Shown: positions 9,634-19,261 of the stretch, one piece after another | How the letters are laid out: each line of letters starts with the position of its first letter | Numbering within the stretch: the first letter of the stretch is position 1 | Source: Lewinellaceae bacterium | Lineage (GTDB): Bacteria; Bacteroidota; Bacteroidia; Chitinophagales; Saprospiraceae | NCBI GenBank assembly: GCA_016719605.1 | Contig: JADJYW010000003.1 | Span: forward strand, 496,001-560,000 | DNA: 64,000 nucleotides | Reading direction: 5' to 3' | Made by a program: the position numbers and the translations under genes | The notes under the pieces: generated by a model | Told to the model about the DNA's origin: nothing | Seen by the model: only the letters and a program-made list of their open reading frames with translations | Database searches by the model: none

Positions 9634-9867
9634 TCAGTTCGGTTTGGATACCACTTTTTGCCACATCCACAACCCAACCAGCCGCAGCAGCAGCAGCCAC
9701 GGCAAACCGTGCATACTCAGATCAAACCAGTCCATGGGTTTCATACCCACAGCGCCGCCCGCCACCCAGCGGAGTTTGCCCCAAATATGCGGCTCCGGGA
9801 AAAAGGGCGTCAACCCTACCGTCAGGCAGGCGATGAGGATGAGTTTCCAGTCGTTTAGTGCTTGCAT
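9634..9867 (-). CDS. Small membrane protein of unknown function
   Basis: 77 residues with two predicted membrane segments: KLILIACLTVGLTPFF at residues 8-23 and WLLLLRLVGLWMWQKVV near the C-terminus. The loop FPEPHIWGKLRWVAGGAVGM is highly structured. I recall similar short proteins in Bacteroidota genomes next to sulfur or transport genes, but I cannot name a function. It stops 14 bp before the DsrE gene and probably shares its transcript. Confidence 0.6.
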   Translation of the reverse strand: MQALNDWKLILIACLTVGLTPFFPEPHIWGKLRWVAGGAVGMKPMDWFDLSMHGLPWLLLLRLVGLWMWQKVVSKPN

Positions 9868-9877
9868 TTTTGAAAAG

Positions 9878-9935
9878 GTTGGAAGGTTGGAAGGTTGCTG
9901 GTTGGAAGGTTAGATGGTTGCTGGTTGGAGGGTGT
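9878..9935. repeat. Short tandem repeat, GGAAGGTT/GCTGGTT type
   Basis: Degenerate tandem copies of TTGGAAGGTT and GATGGTTGCTGGTTGGA fill the gap between the SoxB-like gene and the small membrane protein. The complementary motif ACCTTCCAACCAGAA occurs twice in tandem at about 61200-61230. Confidence 0.6.
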
Positions 9936-9972
9936 TTTTACAGGCAGGGCACGTCCAATTCATCGCGCAGCA

Positions 9973-11700
9973 CTACCGAAAGGTATAATCCACACCCGTC
10001 ACTTGCGTCAGCAAGGTTTGCGGCGCATCAAGTACCTTGGCGTAGCCGCGCGGTTTTGGCGTCACGGGGGAGTTGGCGGCTAAGTAGTCGCGCATGGTTT
10101 GGTGCAGGGTGTAGGGGGTATTTGCGGCATCCTGTACGTTCTGGATGCGACAAAGCATGGTTGGCGGGTCGCCGTCGCGCTCGCAAGCTGCCACCGTATA
10201 GATGCGCGCGGGGTCGAGCGGCTGCCCGTTAACGGTTACTTTTTGCACACGTTTGCCTGGCTCTGCAAACGCCATGAATTCCACCAGCATGCCTTTGAAC
10301 TTGACGACCCAGCCACCGAAACGTTTGGAGGCGTCTTTGGCAAACACGTTGTTCAGTTCTTTTTCCAGCCAGTCCAGCAACTGCTGCCCGGTCACTTTTC
10401 CGGTGCGAATCTGCGAATCCACAGGCAACATATCGAAAATGAACCCTTCGGTGATAGGCGCGAGTCCGTCCGGCCCCACATTGCGCGGCGGACAAAACCG
10501 GAAGCCGTTGGAGAGTACGATCTCGGTATCCACGCGCCAGTCCAGTGCATCGAGGATGAGGGTGTCAATAGTGTTTTCCACCACAAAATACCGGTACAGC
10601 GGCACGGTACTGTACCCGTGTACTTTGTTGATACTCGCCACAAACGGCGCTTCGAGGTTGTCAATCAGCGTTTGCACCGCTTTTTTGGGTTTGTATTTTT
10701 TCGCGTCCACCTCCAGGAGGTCGTAGCGCTCGCCCACGATCTTGCCGTCTTTCACCTCCAGCTCCAGGCGCCCGACAAAAGAGCCGAACGCGCCCGGCTC
10801 CACCACTTTGGCGTATTTGCACACAATAGGTTCGCGCACCCGCTCGTGGGTGTCGCCGCCGAAAATGTAGTCCACGCCCTGACATACGGACAGGTTGGCC
10901 AAGTGTACTTGCTGCGACAGCCCGAGGTGCGCCAGTACAATTACGAAATCGCACTGCTCCTGCTCGCGCAACACCTGTACCCATTGGCCGAGACTTTCCT
11001 CCGGCTTGGTGTAAATAATGCCTTTGGAGTAGTTTGGCGACTGCCGCAGCGGCACCAGGTGGTCGGTCAGGCCGATAAATCCGATTTTTACACCCAGCCG
11101 CGACCAGGTAGTGTAGGGCGGAAACACCAGTTCGCCGCGCTTGCCGTCGCCGAGGTCGTGGTACATATTGGCGCACACTTTGGGCGCATCCAGCCCGCCG
11201 AGCAGTTTTTGCATGGCCTGTTTGTAATAAATTACCTCCCAGTTGCCGGGCAGGTACAGGTCGTAGCCGAGCGCGTTGAGGATGGGCACGAATGCCTTGC
11301 CGGTGGTTTTTACCGACAGTTCGCTGCCCTGAAACATATCGCCGGTGTCGGCGATAAACGTGTTCGGGTTTTGTTTCCGAACCTTGTCGAACAGCGTGGC
11401 GAGCTGTGCATAACCGGCCGTTTTTCGGAATACCATGCCGTTATTTTCCCAAAACATCTCGTCGTGCGGGTGTATCTGGCAATGCACATCGGTGGTTTGC
11501 AGCAGCGTGATGGTGCCGGATTGCGGCGCAGGCGGCGTATCCTCGGCAGCGGTATCGGCTTCGGTCGTTGCCCCAAGCGGTTTTGCCACGGCGGCGGCGG
11601 TGGACAGCGGAGCTAAGGTGGCGCCGAGGCCGAGCAGGGTTCCGGTTTTGAGAAAATCACGGCGCGAGGCGCCTCCTTTCTTTTCTGTTTTTTTCATCAT
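9973..11700 (-). CDS. SoxB-like metallophosphoesterase/5'-nucleotidase family, Tat-exported
   Basis: 575 residues. A twin-arginine signal (ASRRDFLKTGTLLGLGATLAP) directs folded export. The calcineurin-like metal site follows (LLQTTDVHCQIHPHDE, IADTGDMFQGS, IVLAHLGLSQ, IFGGDTHERV), then the 5'-nucleotidase C-terminal domain (VLSNGFRF, ITEGFIFDMLPVDSQI). The sequence LPGNWEVIYY sits where ordinary 5'-nucleotidases have GNHEFDYG; thiosulfohydrolase SoxB also carries a tryptophan there, so I favour a SoxB-like role. Its ATG overlaps the stop of the dihaem cytochrome gene (ATGA), pointing to translational coupling. An ordinary periplasmic nucleotidase is the alternative. Confidence 0.75.
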   Translation of the reverse strand: MMKKTEKKGGASRRDFLKTGTLLGLGATLAPLSTAAAVAKPLGATTEADTAAEDTPPAPQSGTITLLQTTDVHCQIHPHDEMFWENNGMVFRKTAGYAQLATLFDKVRKQNPNTFIADTGDMFQGSELSVKTTGKAFVPILNALGYDLYLPGNWEVIYYKQAMQKLLGGLDAPKVCANMYHDLGDGKRGELVFPPYTTWSRLGVKIGFIGLTDHLVPLRQSPNYSKGIIYTKPEESLGQWVQVLREQEQCDFVIVLAHLGLSQQVHLANLSVCQGVDYIFGGDTHERVREPIVCKYAKVVEPGAFGSFVGRLELEVKDGKIVGERYDLLEVDAKKYKPKKAVQTLIDNLEAPFVASINKVHGYSTVPLYRYFVVENTIDTLILDALDWRVDTEIVLSNGFRFCPPRNVGPDGLAPITEGFIFDMLPVDSQIRTGKVTGQQLLDWLEKELNNVFAKDASKRFGGWVVKFKGMLVEFMAFAEPGKRVQKVTVNGQPLDPARIYTVAACERDGDPPTMLCRIQNVQDAANTPYTLHQTMRDYLAANSPVTPKPRGYAKVLDAPQTLLTQVTGVDYTFR

Positions 11701-12830
11701 TTTGCTTTTTTAGCCGCTATGATCGGCTGAAATGGTCCGTATTTGTGCTGGGTTTCGGGAAAGGTATCGGCGTAAGGCCCGAACGGATGATCGAACGGTT
11801 TGCCTGCCGGATCGGGAAAATCGGTATTCAGAAAACGGTGCTTCGGGCGCGGCTGCGCATTGACAAAAGCCGCCACATCCCAGGCCTCCTCGTCGGTCAG
11901 TTGCGGGTTATCCCACGTTGCGCCGAGCGGCATATTGGCTTTCACATAACCCGCAAACCGAGACAGGCGGAACAGCCCTGCCGACTCGGCGTAGCTGTGC
12001 GGCCCCCACAGTGGCGGATAATCGCGGGCGCTTTCGGGCATGGGCAAGCCCTGGCCGTCGGAGCCGTGGCAGCTCTGGCATTTGGCCACATACACCGCTT
12101 CGCCGCGCACGGGGTCGGCCGGCCGGTTGAGCATTTCGGGCGCCCAAAGGCCGGAACCCTTGGGTTTGACCTTTGTCGGTATACTCTGGCCCAACCACGC
12201 GATGTAGGTTTTTATGGCCAGCATTTCGCGACCGGTCGTGTCCAACGGCTGCCCGTTGAGGCTGCGCTCGAAACAGTCGTTGATGCGTTTGGCGATAGTT
12301 TCCTCCGAGCCGCTGCGTTCCCGGAACTGGGGGTACATGCTTTGCACGGCGGCGTAGTTGTTGCCCCAGGGTTTGGCGCCGGCATCGAGGTGGCAGTTTT
12401 GGCAGTTCAGCCCATTGATGCTGGCGGGGCGCACCAGGCCGGCTTCGCCGAAATAGTCCTGTGTGTGTACCACGAGGTCGCGGCCGTAGCGGATCAATTC
12501 CGCGTTTTCAGCCCATTCCATACCCTCCAGATCGGGGGCTTGCCAGAGGCCGTTCGGGTCGTACTCTGGTTTGAACAGGGCCTGCATTTGCAGCCGCTCC
12601 GCTTGTGTGTGTTTTTTTTCCTGTAAAAACAAATATGCCGAGGCCATCACGAGCAGCAGGGCGGCTATCCGGAAAATGCCGGAAAAGACGCCCAGGGTGC
12701 TGACGCGGGCCAGCCAGCCTCCTTCCAATCCGATGGCCGAAAACCAGCGCTGCGCCTGTCCAATGGAAAAACTGGATTGCCACAGCAGAACAGCAAGCGA
12801 CAAAAGTGCAATAGGAAAGATGTATGCCAT
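11697..12830 (-). CDS. Dihaem c-type cytochrome, thiosulfate dehydrogenase (TsdA)-like
   Basis: 377 residues from ATG 12830. Two N-terminal hydrophobic segments (YIFPIALLSLAVLLW and IFRIAALLLVMASAYLFL) anchor it in the membrane. Two CXXCH haem sites follow: INGLNCQNCHLDAGA and VAKCQSCHGSDGQG. The NGLNCxNCHLDAG context, the NDCFERSLNG motif and conserved methionines match the TsdA family, which oxidises thiosulfate to tetrathionate or works in reverse. The open frame could start 14 codons earlier at 12872, but MAYIF gives a cleaner membrane start. A Crp/Fnr-like operator lies 59 bp upstream, and the SoxB-like gene overlaps its stop. Substrate assignment is inferred from sequence and neighbour. 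Confidence 0.78.
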   Translation of the reverse strand: MAYIFPIALLSLAVLLWQSSFSIGQAQRWFSAIGLEGGWLARVSTLGVFSGIFRIAALLLVMASAYLFLQEKKHTQAERLQMQALFKPEYDPNGLWQAPDLEGMEWAENAELIRYGRDLVVHTQDYFGEAGLVRPASINGLNCQNCHLDAGAKPWGNNYAAVQSMYPQFRERSGSEETIAKRINDCFERSLNGQPLDTTGREMLAIKTYIAWLGQSIPTKVKPKGSGLWAPEMLNRPADPVRGEAVYVAKCQSCHGSDGQGLPMPESARDYPPLWGPHSYAESAGLFRLSRFAGYVKANMPLGATWDNPQLTDEEAWDVAAFVNAQPRPKHRFLNTDFPDPAGKPFDHPFGPYADTFPETQHKYGPFQPIIAAKKAK

Positions 12831-12888
12831 AATGTACAGTCGAGCAGAATTTTGACTGCAAAGTACCGGCAAATACCAAGAGATGGTT

Positions 12889-12904
12889 TGTGACTTTTGT
12901 CACA
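12889..12904. promoter_or_regulatory. Crp/Fnr-like operator upstream of the cytochrome/SoxB-like genes
   Basis: TGTGACTTTTGTCACA is a perfect inverted repeat (TGTGAC, N4, GTCACA) in the Crp/Fnr operator class, 59 bp upstream of the TsdA-like start. Two related sites occur at 19665 and 21381. Confidence 0.6.
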
Positions 12905-12922
12905 CGACCGATAATTTTAGAA

Positions 12923-12974
12923 TGCACCGCAGAGACGCCGGGGTTTTTAGAAAACCTCCACGTCTCTGCGGCAC
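12923..12974. terminator. Strong hairpin of the CCGCAGAGACG repeat type
   Basis: Inverted arms CCGCAGAGACG and CGTCTCTGCGG, with an inner GGTTTT/AAAACC pair. It lies between the stop of the VIT-domain gene and the operator of the cytochrome gene, both minus strand. The T-run after it is weak, so it may be a dispersed repeat rather than a classical terminator. A related CCGCAGAGGCG motif is tandemly repeated near 56130-56200. Confidence 0.5.
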
Positions 12975-12999
12975 ATTTTAGCCTGTCAAGTAACGTGGC

Positions 13000-15135
13000 T
13001 TACGCCCCTTTCTTCACGAGTTTCACGACGGCTGTTCGTTCGCTGCCAATGCGCGCCACCGCGATGTAGGTTCCAATGGGTGCGGAAATGCCCGAACTAT
13101 CCCGGCCGTCCCAAACGAATATGGCCACGTTATTCCGGTTTTCGGCCAAACGGATAAGTCGCACGAGCCGGCCATCGGCAGTATAAATTTCCACTGCCGA
13201 CGAAGCGGCAAAGCCGCCTGTGGAATTTGTCCGAACTTCGATGGTTACCTGATCGGTAAAGGGGTTGGGCCAGGCACGCAGGACAGAATCGGCAGGCAAG
13301 ATATCGGTAGTTCCCACGAGTTGCGATTCGTCCTGGCAAGTCGGGCAGAGTTGGCTTGCATCCTCGAGGCAGAGGAATGCCGTGTAGCGCGAGAGCACCC
13401 GCTCGACGATGCTGTTTTCCACAACTTCGCCGATGGTGCTGTTGCTCTGCACACCACTTTCGAGCAGGCGGATGTAATTTCCGTACCACATTTCGCGAGT
13501 AAAGGAGTCCGCCACGCCGATTTCTCCGCCATCCAGCGCGACCGCTTCCGAGATGAACTGGCCGTTCAATTCACCTGCCAGTTGTATTTCGAACGGCATA
13601 TCGCCCTGATACTTGCCGATTTGCAGGATTGGACGATTCAGATACAGTTTGTCCGGGTGCACCGCGCCCAGATCAAACCTGCCGTAGCAGTAGCCATTGG
13701 CGAGTGTGGTATGGAAATCGTACGAGCGGAGCGCCGGACTAAGCCCCGTCACCGCAGCGGTAGTTGCTGCGGCCAGATTGTAATTATATCCAAGCACTTT
13801 ACTGAAATCGCCTCCGGTGAGTTTGGCGAGATTCAGCAGAAAATACTCACTCCCGTAGTACAGGGAGCCGTTGATTAAATAAACCAGCATGGATGCGTTG
13901 AGGTAGTGCAAAGCATGTATCGGTATGGGTGGGTTGCTTTGTATGGCCATCATACTGTCAAGCAAGGGGTTGGCTGCATCCGTGCTACCATTTTGGGTCG
14001 AATTGGTTGCCAGTAAAATGGTACCATCGCTGCCATTTGTTTTCATCCAGTCAATCCCGGTTGCCAGCAAGGGGAGCAAATTGCTGTAATTGGCCAGCAT
14101 AGATTCCGCTGCATGGAAAGCTTGTTCGACGGACAAGGGATCGGCAGGCAGCCAGGTCGTGCTCACCATTTGCGGACTTAACCCGGACACGAAAATATTG
14201 AACGAATCCACCGAAGTCAGTTCGCGCCTGAAATTGGTGCGGAGCGCCTGCATAATTGCTGCGGCAGAGATGGAATTGAGTCCAGACGCATCGTGGTCTA
14301 CCAGCAAAAGGATTTTTCGTTTGATGTCATCATTGAATTGCCGGGCCGGCAGCATGGCCAACTGGTAAATCCCTGATTGGCCGCTTCCATAAAACCGCAG
14401 GTAGTCGCCGTTTTTCAGCGGCGAATCGAACGCAAAACGAAGGCCGTTCACCTGATCGCCGGCAGCAAGTTTAATGGCGTGGTATTGTCCGAATACACTG
14501 TCGGCCTCCGCTGTAAACGACAAGTCCGGGCGATCCAAAATGGCCGGATTTTGCCAGTCGGCTTCGGGCCAGGTGAGCAGATGAAAATGCGCCAACTGGT
14601 TTTTTGAAGTTTTCAGAATGGAAATCGGCAGTTCGGCAGAAACAGTTTCGGCACTCCAGTCCGCCGGTATGAGGTAGGTGATTTTAACCTTTCTCCGCTC
14701 GTCGCCCCGCATAGGGAACACCCGCAGTTCGTGTTGTGTGTCGCTGGTTTTAAAAAGTATCGATGGGTCCTGACGGCGGTTGACTATCCCTTCGTAAATG
14801 GAGGAGGCCGTCCAGCGATCCATGATAGCCGCCCGGACAATATCGTCGTAAATCCACAACCAGGAATCGTGGATATATGCGCCGGCCGGCAGATCAAATT
14901 TCAGGGTCACTTCCAGAGAATCGCTTGCCTAGTATGGAGTCCCTCGGGCCGAAAACGTCAGGTACAGCCCGTATTCCAGGTAAAGTCCCTTGGGTTTGAT
15001 GGACAAAACGGCTTCTTCGATAGTGCCTTGTTGGGTAAAGCCCCCTAAGCGAGGATCACCGACGCGTAAACTGAATGTGCCCCAGGCAGGCGTGGAAAGG
15101 GCCGCGAACAGCAGTGCAAGTAACAGGTGTTTCAT
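13000..15135 (-). pseudogene. VIT-domain secreted protein with T9SS domain, interrupted by one in-frame TAG
   Basis: One continuous frame of 711 codons begins at ATG 15135 with a signal peptide (MKHLLLALLFAALSTPAWG) and continues into a vault/inter-alpha-trypsin (VIT) domain: KFDLPAGAYIHDSWLWIYD, then YEGIVNRRQDPSIL. A von Willebrand A-like region follows (KILLLVDHDASG, DGTILLATNS). The C-terminal sorting domain (LRAWPNPFTDQVTIEV, YTADGRLVRLIRL, GTYIAVARIGSERTAVVKLVKK) marks a type IX secretion substrate. The only defect is a TAG codon at 14929-14931, inside the VIT domain, with no shift of frame. The downstream ATG at 14910 lacks a signal peptide, so restart there would not give an exported protein. 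Nonsense mutation, readthrough or base error are the options. Confidence 0.75.
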
Positions 15136-15163
15136 CGTTTGACTGGTTTAGGTGAAAAATAAT

Positions 15164-15189
15164 GCATTCGTTGTTTGACAACGAAATGC
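15164..15189. promoter_or_regulatory. Imperfect palindrome upstream of the VIT-domain gene
   Basis: GCATTCGTTGT and ACAACGAAATGC are inverted copies separated by TTG, 29 bp upstream of the start codon. It could be an operator or an mRNA leader hairpin. Confidence 0.35.
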
Positions 15190-15261
15190 TGCAATATTCG
15201 GCTGCCAATCTTAATCACCAAACTTTGCCAATACTGGCGCTTTTGTGCAATCGTTCGCTTA

Positions 15262-15437
15262 GAGGCTGTCTCATAAGTCCGCACCGCATTGCGCCGTTGA
15301 CAGGCGAATTCATTTTTGACAGGATAAAAGGATTTACAGGATTTTCGGCGACGGAGTCGCCTCATTTATCCTGTAAATCTTGTAAATCCTGTCTCAAAAA
15401 TCAATTCCCGTCAAAGCCATGCTTTTGAGACAGCCTC
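15262..15437. mobile_element. 176-bp MITE-like element, copy 1
   Basis: Begins GAGGCTGTCTCATAAG and ends with the inverted CTTTTGAGACAGCCTC. The interior contains the inverted pair GACAGGATAAAAGGATT / AATCCTGTC and a GGCGACGGAGTCGCC palindrome. A second copy lies at 40345-40524 with only a few differences. There is no open reading frame. No target-site duplication is evident at either copy. Together with the palindrome at 15164 it accounts for the gap between the VIT gene and the TonB receptor. Confidence 0.8.
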
Positions 15438-15490
15438 CGGGTTTTTCGAGCAAACGTCAGGAAGTGTGGCATCAGGCGCACACTCCCGCC

Positions 15491-17793
15491 TCACTTTTCC
15501 TTCCGCTCCAACTTGAAATTCACCCCGGCGTAAAACTCCCTTCCCCGCGTGGGGCCCCAGGCGAATGACGGATCAAAACCTCGCGCAAAGGGCTGTTCCC
15601 AGCCCAAAATAGGCCGCAACTGCCGGAAATCCAGCGCGTTTTCGCAACCCGCAAACACATCGAATCGGCGGAACGCCCGACGCACCTGCAAACCCAGCAC
15701 GGTATATGGGTCCGACTCGTCGGGACGGCGCAGGTTCTCCGGGTTACTGCGGGTATCGGGCAGGCGCTGCTTGCCGTACCAGTGCACATTGGTATCAAAC
15801 TGCCAGCGCTCGCCGGGCGTGCGGAAGGTGCCACACCGAGTACCCGATGCCGCGGGTTGAACGGCAGCAGCACTTTTTCTGCCCCCGGGCGGCGGTACAC
15901 ATCGAGAAAATTATAGGCCGCGCGCAGTTCCAGGCGGCGGTTCCAGGCGGCGCTGAGTTCTATCTGCACGCCGTTGCTGATTGATTTTCCTGTAAAATTG
16001 GCGATAATCGCCTGGTTTGGATCGGTATCGTAGTCGGGGAAAAACTGATTCTGAAAACGCGTGTGGTACAGGTCGGCGGTGGCGGTGAGGCGCATTTGCC
16101 CGATGGAAAAACGGCGGGTGGCGTTGATGCCCGCATTCCAGGCGGGCTCGGGGCGCAGGGTTTCGGCAAACACGATGTCGCGGCTGCCCACGAGCAGGGC
16201 AATATTTTCCGGAAACAAATTGACCGTGCGCCAGCCTGTGCCGATACTTGCCCGCAGATCGAGGTCGGGCGTGGGGCTGAAGCGCAGCCTCGTGCGCAGG
16301 GTCGCGCGCCAGCCGAAGGTATTGTGTTTGTCGGCGCGCAAGCCGGTGATCCACACCCAGCGGTCGTCCTGAAAATGAAATGTATTTTCGGCAAACAAGC
16401 CGGCGATGTTCTCCTCGCGCAGGTAATTGCCGGCAAAGGTGCGCTCGAGCGTATCGGCTGCCGAAAACGCGATGTTTTCGTTCAGGCGGAAGTGGCGGAA
16501 ACTGAGGCCGGTTTTCAGGTCGTGGGCTTTGTTTTTGCCCCAAAACAGTTCGTACTGGAAGTTGGCGTAGGCGTGGCGCTGATCGGCGGTGTAGCTGGTA
16601 AGGCCAAACTGCGACGCCTGATCCTGCGCCACGAACGAAGCAAGCAGGGAAATTTTTTGGTTGGCATCGAAGCGGTAGCCCGTTTTGGTCATCAGTTCGG
16701 GTTGCCGGAAGCGCACCGTTTGGCCGTAGGCCGTGGTCGTGCCCGCGTCGGTATCGGGGTTGAAGTTTTTTTGACCGCCGATGCGGCGTTCGTCCACATA
16801 GCGGGCGCTGACGAAGGCGCTCCAGCCGTCCTCGTTTTCCTTGCGGAAACGCCATTTGTTGTACACGGAATAGCGGGTCAGACGGGGCAGGTCGAGGAAG
16901 GTGTCGTCGTCGCGGTCCCATTTGCCACCCGGCTGGGATGTGTGCACGGCGAGGTAGTTGTTCCAGCGCGTTTTTTTGGTGGATACGGCCGCGTTGATAT
17001 GTTTTTCGCCAAAACTATTGACCAGTACATCGGCGGTGAGCGGCTCGGCGATGCCGCCCTCCCGGGGGAAAACGGTGATTTGGCCGACCATACTTTCGTA
17101 GCCCTGGAGCACGCTGTTGGCGCCTTTGGTCACCCAGATATTTTCGAGCATGCTGCCGGGGATGGTTCCGGTGCCGTAGGTGTAGGTCAGTCCCTGAATG
17201 GTGGGCAGGCCATCCACCAGCACCTGGTTGTACACCCCGCTGAGGCCGAGAATGCGCAGTTCTTTGGCGTTGGTGAGGATGTTGGTGGTCGTGGGCTGCA
17301 CGGTGCTTTGGGTTTCGAAGCAGCCGGCGAGGTCGCAGCAAGCGGCCTTGCGCAGTTCGGCGCGGTTGATCACTTCGGTTTTCACAGGCTGGAGCACGGA
17401 GACGTACGCCCCGGTGGTCGCGTCGCGCACGGTGACTTCCTGAAGTTCCACCGCCACGGACATTTGCAGGGTCCAGTAGCTCGTCAGGTCGTCGAGGGAA
17501 AAGGTGTCGCGTACGGAACTGAAAATTGCAGCCAAGCGCATGGGGCGAACGGTTGTATCGGGCGGCAGCGGAATGGCGAACTCGCCGTTGTCGTCGGTGC
17601 GGGCGCCGATGGTGGTGCCCGGCCAGGCCACCACGGCGCCGGGCAGGGCGGCGCCCTTGGAGTCGGTCAGTTGGCCGAAGAGGTGTTGGGCGCTGGTTTT
17701 TTGAGAAAACGCTGCGAAGAAGAGAAGAAAAAGAAAACATTTGCCCGTGCAGCACGGTAGTGCCCAACCAAACGGAGCCAACTTATTTGTCAT
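15491..17793 (-). CDS. TonB-dependent receptor, one frameshift near the C-terminus
   Basis: Outer-membrane active importer. ATG 17793 opens a signal peptide ending near TSAQ, then a carboxypeptidase-like regulatory domain (HLFGQLTDSKGAALPGAVVAW), a plug domain (ELRKAACCDLAGCFETQSTVQ, RILGLSGVYNQVLVDGLP, MLENIWVTKGANSVLQGYESMVG) and the 22-strand barrel. The cysteine-rich AACCDLAGCFE before the plug is a recognisable subfamily trait that I have seen near metal genes, but the substrate is unknown. The frame shifts near 15830: the frame up to RHRVLGV must join GTFRTPGERWQFDTNVHW in another frame, which ends properly at 15491. With one base restored the protein is complete, about 767 residues. 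Confidence 0.82.
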
Positions 17794-17849
17794 TTTGTAC
17801 GATTTTGGCAGCAAAAGTATGCGGAAAGATCGAGGCTCCATCCAGACCA

Positions 17850-18274
17850 CTACCGTCGAAGATGCTCCCGAATTTCCATAAGCAGTTTTCCAAGGTTGTT
17901 TTCGCCGGCTCCGGTCTCCAGGTCCACCCCCCAAAACGTATCGCTCCATGTATTTCCCTCCTGCAAGTTTGCGTCACCGGTTTCCAGAAGCCAGGTCAGG
18001 AAAGGCTCCTGAGAAAATTTCAACTCCAGACACTCCCGCATCACGTCAATTTTAATTGCCTCCCAATTAGATACAAGTTGCAGGTGCTGGCTTTTTTCTT
18101 TATTTTACCTGGTTTTTCACTGGCCTCAGAGCACATTTTTTTCCATTCCTTGTCGGTGCTTTTTGCGCTCAGGTATGCGTACTCTACAGCGAAATAACGC
18201 TTACCCCTGAAGCGTATCTCACAGGGATAAAAGTTGCTGAGCCAGCGGTATTCTCCGGTGAATTGTTCGATCAT
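17850..18274 (-). CDS. NADAR-domain protein (YbiA-like), frameshifted
   Basis: Begins MIEQFTGEYRWLSNFYPCEI and RFRGKRYFAVEYAYLSAKS, the N-terminal half of the NADAR (DUF1768) fold. The C-terminal half (MRECLELKFSQEPFLTWLL, NTWSDTFWGVDLETGAGENNLGKLL) lies in another frame. NADAR proteins are N-glycosidases acting on riboflavin intermediates or ADP-ribosylated targets; the WLSNFYP and TFWGV motifs surround the active pocket. The shift is near 18070-18090, where SNWEAIKIDVMRECLEL reads correctly in the second frame. Restored length is about 140 residues, slightly short for the family. The conserved glutamate of the usual SVEHAY motif is present (AVEYAY), with His replaced by Tyr. Confidence 0.72.
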
Positions 18275-18382
18275 TGAAGATAAATTTTAAGCGCCGTGAT
18301 GAAATGTGATTGAGCTGCAAACAACTATCCGCTTAAAAAATTCCAGTTGCCCCCCCCCAAAAAAAATCAGGCCGGCATTTCC

Positions 18383-18897
18383 TCAAAACCGCTGGTAAAC
18401 GCTCACGCGTCCCACATCGCGAAGGTAGTACAAGTCGCCCGATACGGACTGCTGCCACAGGGACATATAGCCAATTTCCGCCCGGATTTGCTTCGAAAAC
18501 GCGTACTCCAAGCCCACATAAATCCGGTTCTGGTCGAACGTATTGCGCGCGACATACCGCCCCCAGTTGACCATTATTTCATCGGCAACTTTGAGCGTCC
18601 AGCGGGAGGCTACCTGCCAGATCAACTGCACCCGATAACACCCCCGCCAGGTGAACGGCTGCGTCGTTGGCGGTGCAGGTGGGTGTGGGTGATGAGTTGG
18701 TGCCAGGCGCCGGTTTGAGTCAAAAAACGGTAGTCTATCTCCTGATGAAACACCCAGCGCGGGTGCATGGCCCAGGTCAGGTAGTAGCGGTTCCAGGATA
18801 CGCCGTGGCGTTCCACTGTTTTTGCCTGCTGGCCAAAAAGCGGAGCGGCGAGCAAGGATATGCTCGCCGCCACGACAATATTCCGAAACAAAAACAT
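18383..18897 (-). pseudogene. DUF2490-family outer-membrane protein with internal deletion
   Basis: The N-terminal part (signal peptide ending PLFGQQ, then WNRYYLTWAMHPRWVFHQEIDYRFL) and the C-terminal part (VQLIWQVASRWTLKVADEIMVNWG, RIYVGLEYAFSKQIRAEIGYMSLWQQ) fit the DUF2490 barrel family, typically about 220-240 residues. Only about 170 codons are present and the halves lie in different frames meeting near 18630-18660. Roughly 60 residues of the middle are absent, so this is more than a one-base error. It ends just after a run of nine C and eight A residues at 18350-18366. Confidence 0.65.
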
Positions 18898-18912
18898 AAA
18901 GGCTGCTAATTT

Positions 18913-19229
18913 TTAAGCGGCAATTTTCCGCTCAAACCCGTTCCACGAGCCGCCGTTGTAGGCCTCAATGCCGTTGTTTTTCAGCATATTGGTTGCCACA
19001 CCACTACGCGCACCGCTGCGGCACACCGCAATGATCGGCACCTTTTATTCTTTAACATGGAAATTTTTGAGGCTATCTGATCCAGCGGGATATTCACTGA
19101 ACCCTGGACGTGCCCCGCACGGAACTCCTCGGCGGTACGAACATCCACGATGAAGGCGCCGGCGGCAACCATACTTTTAAAATCAACGGCAGGCGTGCCG
19201 CCGAAAAGCGACTTGAGAAAATTGAGCAT
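18913..19229 (-). CDS. Rhodanese-domain protein, one frameshift
   Basis: Single-domain sulfurtransferase. MLNFLKSLFGGTP precedes VDFKSMVAAGAFIVDVRTAEEFRAGHVQGSVNIPLD, the usual rhodanese start. The active-site loop VCRSGARSG and the C-terminal NMLKNNGIEAYNGGSWNGF are in another frame, the shift falling near 19040. The stop TAA is at 18913-18915. Restored length is about 105 residues, normal for a stand-alone rhodanese. It lies 32 bp after a second rhodanese gene and is probably cotranscribed with it. Confidence 0.8.
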
Positions 19230-19261
19230 AAGAAAAACGGGTTGAAGAAGTGGTTTTGAAG

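Noticed and set aside
16063..17760. A 565-codon plus-strand open frame across the TonB receptor
   Set aside because: Antisense shadow in GC-rich DNA; the minus strand carries a clear TonB plug and barrel.
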